Source: Sphingomonas sp. UNC305MFCol5.2
Lineage (GTDB): Bacteria; Pseudomonadota; Alphaproteobacteria; Sphingomonadales; Sphingomonadaceae
Reading direction: 5' to 3'
Length of the DNA stretch: 64,000 nt
Assembly: GCF_000712135.1 (NCBI RefSeq)
Contig: NZ_JOOE01000004.1
Location: 560,501 to 624,500, forward strand
The notes below the pieces were generated by a model. That model worked only from the letters and a program-made list of their open reading frames with translations, did no database searches and had not been told where the DNA came from. This document shows positions 61,801 to 64,000 of this stretch, piece after piece; positions within the stretch are counted from its first letter, which is position 1; the number at the start of each line of letters is the position of its first letter. The position numbers and the translations under genes are program-made.

Positions 61801-61885
61801 CCACCGGTGTCCATGCCAGCGCCATGGCCAGCGCGGCGCCGGAAACCCCTGCGCCGCGAACGCGCGAATATGCTGAAAGCTTCAT
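58838..61885 (-). CDS. TonB-dependent receptor of the pectin locus
   Basis: 1015 aa outer-membrane transporter from ATG 61885 (GAGGAGGGGAAG upstream). Signal peptide ends VAMAQ. The TonB-Xanth-Caul subtype is clear: EIVVQGFRASLNTALNQKRE, VAEDIGKFPDSNLAESMQRV, ISVRGLGAGFTRVRINGMEG, RSFDFNVFPTEIFSALSVRK and ASVEEGSLGATVDLKAP-like plug sequence, then a 22-strand barrel ending NFGVNFQF with terminal Phe. It probably imports RG-I fragments across the outer membrane. Two terminators follow its stop and a 242-base promoter region precedes it. Confidence 0.95.
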   Translation of the reverse strand: MKLSAYSRVRGAGVSGAALAMALAWTPVAMAQDAPAPAAQQAPDTTDEGEIVVQGFRASLNTALNQKREETAAVDSIVAEDIGKFPDSNLAESMQRVPGVALSRGDGGEGRNISVRGLGAGFTRVRINGMEGTAQTGSSDIYGAGNSGRSFDFNVFPTEIFSALSVRKTTSADVEEGSLGATVDLKAPKPLDFKKDFTLSATARGVYNEISKKVDPRASLLISKQFADGTFGVLASVAYQKRHIREVGYSAVDILASNTNGLAQPLAGAPAGSTISFPYCTPVGGFTYNGTVYNSPSIGTKGATASNCSTGNPRTSNPAAFAEAFNRGVTVTTNPTTGAITVVGGTKAFLPRLPRYVNSEQDTKRIGGTLTLQFSPDDDTDISVDALYSRYEVERRDNYILGLSFGRSVTNNGQPMVSVRDIQFDDKGSLVYGLFDGVDVRSEGLVDHWISDFKQGNLNFRHRFNDSFEMTALFGINQSVWWGPKRFQTFMDAIDTDNFSVDFRDGGATPIIGFGFDVSNPANFTYAPALADGTVLGGFSFQGKPSKNQTDNLTAEVNTDWDVAQGVKLKIGGQFRRSDYNAYNSNPYTADTVVRPLPAGTTLASITRQISGLDELFGRGAPASWAAIDPDKWDGVYDFDSVRFCRTSCGAGASRIREEVKSAYVMTTFNTEDQLPVKIRGDIGVRYVRTDMLAAGYISVSAPAGSTPTNLRGQYGQVLRGYDDWLPSGNVAIEPVDNLILRLSAAKVLARPELGQLAPTSGITATTRTGNINNPFLDPIRADTFDAALEWYFKPGSLLSVAYFKKDIKSFVQRVTSQIPFNQLGLPVELLTGTNTAPTEIFTIGQPVNTPGGPLNGVEVNAQIQLDFLPGFLGNFGVLANYTHVTSTIQYVLASVNGVPTVTTTADLIGLSKNTASGTLFYEDSKFSIRATGSYRDRYIRGIPASTGSDLQGNSPNLFVDASASYAITDNIKVILEAQNLTDERNNLYIDSQRKDTLFQTRIGRTFNFGVNFQF

Positions 61886-62106
61886 GCTCTTCCCCTCCTC
61901 TGGTCCAGCCTGATCGTCGCGCTTTGCGCTGACGAGTCTCATTTGTTGTTCTTGTTTCCCAATATATATGACGTAACCAAAACGTCTCGCCAATCCCCCT
62001 TTTGGGATTCGTCCCCGCGCTGTGGGCTTTTGGCCACACTCCAGACACAGGTCGTCGCAACGCGCGGCGAAGCGCCGCCGGGCGCGAGTATGGCAGCTAT
62101 ATTTCC

Positions 62107-62124
62107 CCGGTGTCTACCGGTGTC
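62107..62124. promoter_or_regulatory. Direct repeat in the TonB receptor promoter region
   Basis: CCGGTGTC occurs twice with a 10-base step (one helical turn), read on the minus strand as two GACACCGG boxes. The sites are about 220-240 bases before the receptor start, just after the CE12 stop codon. Could bind a regulator on one DNA face; nothing in the sequence says which. Confidence 0.35.
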
Positions 62125-62127
62125 AAT

Positions 62128-62916
62128 TCAATGGCAGGCGTAGCTGCCGAGCGGCCGGGGTCGCGTCAGGTCGGGGCGCTCGGGGAGCACTTTCTCCGCC
62201 ACCGGCACTTTCAGACCCTTCAGCTCCTGTGCGACCAGATTGGCCATTGCGCGGGCGCCGAGCTCGCTGAAATGAGTGTCGTCGGCGATGCCGTTCGGGA
62301 ACGCGGCGACCTTATCGGCTGGCGTGTAGTGGAGATAATATTTCTTCGATCCCGCCTCGCCGGCCTGACTGACGAAGTCGAGCGAGCGCGCCTCGAGGTC
62401 GATCAGCGGCGTGTTGGTGGTGACCACCAGCTCGCGTTCGACCTGCGAATATGCGGCGAAGTCGGCCTTGGCGCGGGCGCCGTCGAACGAGCGGCGGGCA
62501 GGAGGCGTGACCAGCACCGGGATGAGGCCGTGCCCACGCGATTCCCAGATCATCCGCAGCAGATTGTCGCGATAGAGCGTCGCGGCCGGTGCGTAGCGTT
62601 CGGGGCGCGATACGGACGCGTCGTTATGGCCGAACTGGATCAGCACGACATCACCGGGTTTCGCCTCGGCAAGCAAGGCATCCCATTTGCCTTCCGAGAT
62701 AAAGGTGCGGGTGCTGCGTCCGCCTACCGCGCGATTCACAACCTCGACATCGGGCCGGAGCCCGCATTTGAGCATCATGCCCCAGCCGGTCTGCGGATAT
62801 TTGTCCGCCCCGTAATTGGCCGCGGTCGAATCGCTCGCGATCAGGATACGTTGCTGGGCCTGGGCGGGCAGGGCGGTGGCGAGCAGTGCGGCGCCCGCGG
62901 CGAGCAGCGCCCTCAT
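62128..62916 (-). CDS. Second rhamnogalacturonan acetylesterase-like SGNH hydrolase (CE12)
   Basis: 262 aa from ATG 62916 with a clear signal peptide (MRALLAAGAALLATALPAQA). Block I ILIASDSTAANYG carries the Ser nucleophile, then NRAVGGRSTRTF, IQFGHND and the D-x-x-H of IADDTHFSELGA. It lacks the N-terminal beta domain of the other CE12 protein in the cluster, so the two may act on different acetyl positions or substrates. Its start overlaps the dehydrogenase stop (ATGA). Confidence 0.9.
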   Translation of the reverse strand: MRALLAAGAALLATALPAQAQQRILIASDSTAANYGADKYPQTGWGMMLKCGLRPDVEVVNRAVGGRSTRTFISEGKWDALLAEAKPGDVVLIQFGHNDASVSRPERYAPAATLYRDNLLRMIWESRGHGLIPVLVTPPARRSFDGARAKADFAAYSQVERELVVTTNTPLIDLEARSLDFVSQAGEAGSKKYYLHYTPADKVAAFPNGIADDTHFSELGARAMANLVAQELKGLKVPVAEKVLPERPDLTRPRPLGSYACH

Positions 62917-63677
62917 TGCAGGTTCACGAATGCGCCGCCGTCGACGAGCAGTGCGGCACCGGTGACATAGGCGGCCATGTCCGAGGCGAGGAACACGATC
63001 GGGCCGGCGAGATCCTCGGCCTGGCCGAGCCTGCCGAGCGGGATGCGACCTTCCATATATTTGCGCTTCTCGACGTCGGCGAGATCCTCCTTGTTGATCT
63101 CGGTCAGGATCGTGCCGGGGAGGACCGAGTTGCAGCGGATATTGTGCTTGCCGAGCGCGATCGCAGTCGACTGCATCAGCGAGTGGAGGCCCGCCTTGGT
63201 GGGGGTGTAATGCGTCTGATACTCGCCCCCGACCAAGGCCGAGATGGAAGAGACCGCGATCAGCGCGCCGCCATGTCCTTGCTTCACCATCTGGTTGGCG
63301 GCCGCCTGGCACATGAAATAGCCCCCGAGCAGATTGACCTGCACCGTGCGCTGGACGGTTTCGACCGGCATGTCGAGAAAGCTGTGGAAGGGACAGATGC
63401 CGGCGTTGGAAACCATCACGTCGACCTTGCCGAATGCCTCGACTGCCTTGCGGACAAACTCGGTCGCGGTCTCGGGCGCGGCGACGTCGCCCTTCACCGC
63501 AAGCCCGCGCTGGCCTGCGGCTTCGATTTCGGCGACGCAGGCCGCGGCATCGTCGTCACGGCTGTGATAGTTGACCACGACATCTGCACCGGCCTTGGCT
63601 GCACCCACCGCCGCCGCGCGGCCGATGCCCGTCGATGCGCCCGTGACGAGCACGGTCTTGCCTTCCAACAACTTCAC
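62913..63677 (-). CDS. SDR oxidoreductase, probable L-rhamnose 1-dehydrogenase
   Basis: 254 aa. Rossmann motif TGASTGIGRAAA, NAG in VMVSNAGICPFHSFLDMP, and the catalytic Ser-Tyr-Lys in IAVSSISALVGG and HYTPTKAGLHSLMQS. The blocks NAGICPFHSFLDMP, SSISALVGG, CNSVLPGTILTEINKEDLAD and the C-terminal VTGAALLVDGGAFVNLQ agree, as I recall them, with the Azotobacter L-rhamnose dehydrogenase. It would oxidise L-rhamnose to rhamnonolactone, the first step of the non-phosphorylated pathway. It is translated just before CE12 and after the IclR gene on the same strand. Confidence 0.85.
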   Translation of the reverse strand: MKLLEGKTVLVTGASTGIGRAAAVGAAKAGADVVVNYHSRDDDAAACVAEIEAAGQRGLAVKGDVAAPETATEFVRKAVEAFGKVDVMVSNAGICPFHSFLDMPVETVQRTVQVNLLGGYFMCQAAANQMVKQGHGGALIAVSSISALVGGEYQTHYTPTKAGLHSLMQSTAIALGKHNIRCNSVLPGTILTEINKEDLADVEKRKYMEGRIPLGRLGQAEDLAGPIVFLASDMAAYVTGAALLVDGGAFVNLQ

Positions 63678-63696
63678 TAGCCTCTCCTGATACTGA

Positions 63697-64000
63697 CTAT
63701 CTGCGGCCGCGCCTCGGCGGGCGCACGTCGGGGCTCCAGCCCAGATCGGTGCTGATCCGCTGCGCGGTGTCGCGGACTTCGGAGCTCAGCGCCGCCATCC
63801 GCTCGTCGTCCATATATTGCGCGGCACTCGATACGCTGATCGCCGCGACGATCTTTCCGGACACGTCGCGCACCGGGGCGGCGACGCAGCGTATCTGGTC
63901 CTCATTCTCTTCGAGATCATAGGCATGGCCCGCCTCGGCATAGCCGCGCATCCGCTCGAACCACGTCTCGCGATCGGCGCGGAGGGCGCCGTGCGCCTGA
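63697..64000 (-). CDS. IclR-family transcriptional regulator, C-terminal part (cut by window end)
   Basis: About 101 residues to the stop at 63697; the reading frame continues past base 64000, so the winged-helix domain is off the window. The visible part is the end of an IclR effector-binding domain: RGYAEAGHAYDLEENEDQIR, CVAAPVRDVSGKIVAAISVS and SAAQYMDDERMAALSSEVRD. It closes with a basic tail (PPRRGRR). Its stop is 19 bases before the dehydrogenase gene, so it is likely co-transcribed with it. IclR proteins such as KdgR commonly control pectin genes, so it is the best local candidate regulator. Confidence 0.9.
   Translation of the reverse strand, partial: QAHGALRADRETWFERMRGYAEAGHAYDLEENEDQIRCVAAPVRDVSGKIVAAISVSSAAQYMDDERMAALSSEVRDTAQRISTDLGWSPDVRPPRRGRR

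Overview
The window is a high-GC, densely coded chromosomal segment of an alphaproteobacterium, most likely Sphingomonas or a close relative in the Sphingomonadales. This rests on recognisable proteins and habits: PhaR with an alphaproteobacterial PHB block, an F1 operon with a very short epsilon subunit, two TonB-dependent receptors, DUF2490/DUF6265/DUF1203 proteins, and several families of paired palindromic intergenic repeats. I see no rRNA, CRISPR array, insertion sequence or phage module. One tRNA is present.

Left part (1-19.3 kb), core functions. A truncated TonB-dependent receptor opens the window. A polyhydroxyalkanoate block follows: a phaA-type thiolase and a small PhaC-like enzyme read leftwards, and phaR diverges from them. 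Next come a soluble chemoreceptor-like protein with its signalling domain at the N-terminus, an exported methyltransferase-fold protein, a retropepsin-PDZ protein, an orphan CpaF ATPase and a DUF6265 protein. The F1 ATP synthase operon (atpH-A-G-[lipoprotein]-D-C, minus strand) carries a predicted lipoprotein gene coupled between atpG and atpD. Then follow an exported TPR protein, an RhlE helicase and a PilZ protein.

Middle (19.3-38.6 kb). A two-gene sugar unit (GH43 beta-xylosidase plus hexuronate-type MFS transporter) sits behind a LacI-type operator. It is followed by ada-DUF1203, a serine protease, an HEYTH-motif metallopeptidase with TPR-like repeats, priA, a DUF2490 barrel, a transaldolase, xerC, dedA, gshB, yraN, rsmI, a lipoprotein penicillin-binding-protein activator and hemW, ending at tRNA-Gly(TCC).

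Right part (38.6-64 kb), a large pectin / rhamnogalacturonan-I utilisation locus. A TonB receptor and PL11 lyase deal with the backbone; two CE12 esterases remove acetyl groups; GH28, GH105 and PL22 act on galacturonide or unsaturated oligomers; GH53, GH35 and GH2 take galactan side chains; a GH43/32-like propeller enzyme and a GH115 alpha-glucuronidase trim other decorations. A GPH-family symporter is the likely oligosaccharide importer. L-rhamnose mutarotase and an SDR closely resembling L-rhamnose 1-dehydrogenase point to the oxidative, non-phosphorylated rhamnose route. The C-terminal part of an IclR-family regulator closes the window and is the obvious candidate regulator. Most genes are translationally coupled by 1- to 4-base overlaps.

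Repeats are a theme. A composite element of about 150 bp containing a strong terminator occurs twice, 27 kb apart. Several other paired palindromes lie between genes, and one pair is translated inside the N-terminal region of the GH35 gene.
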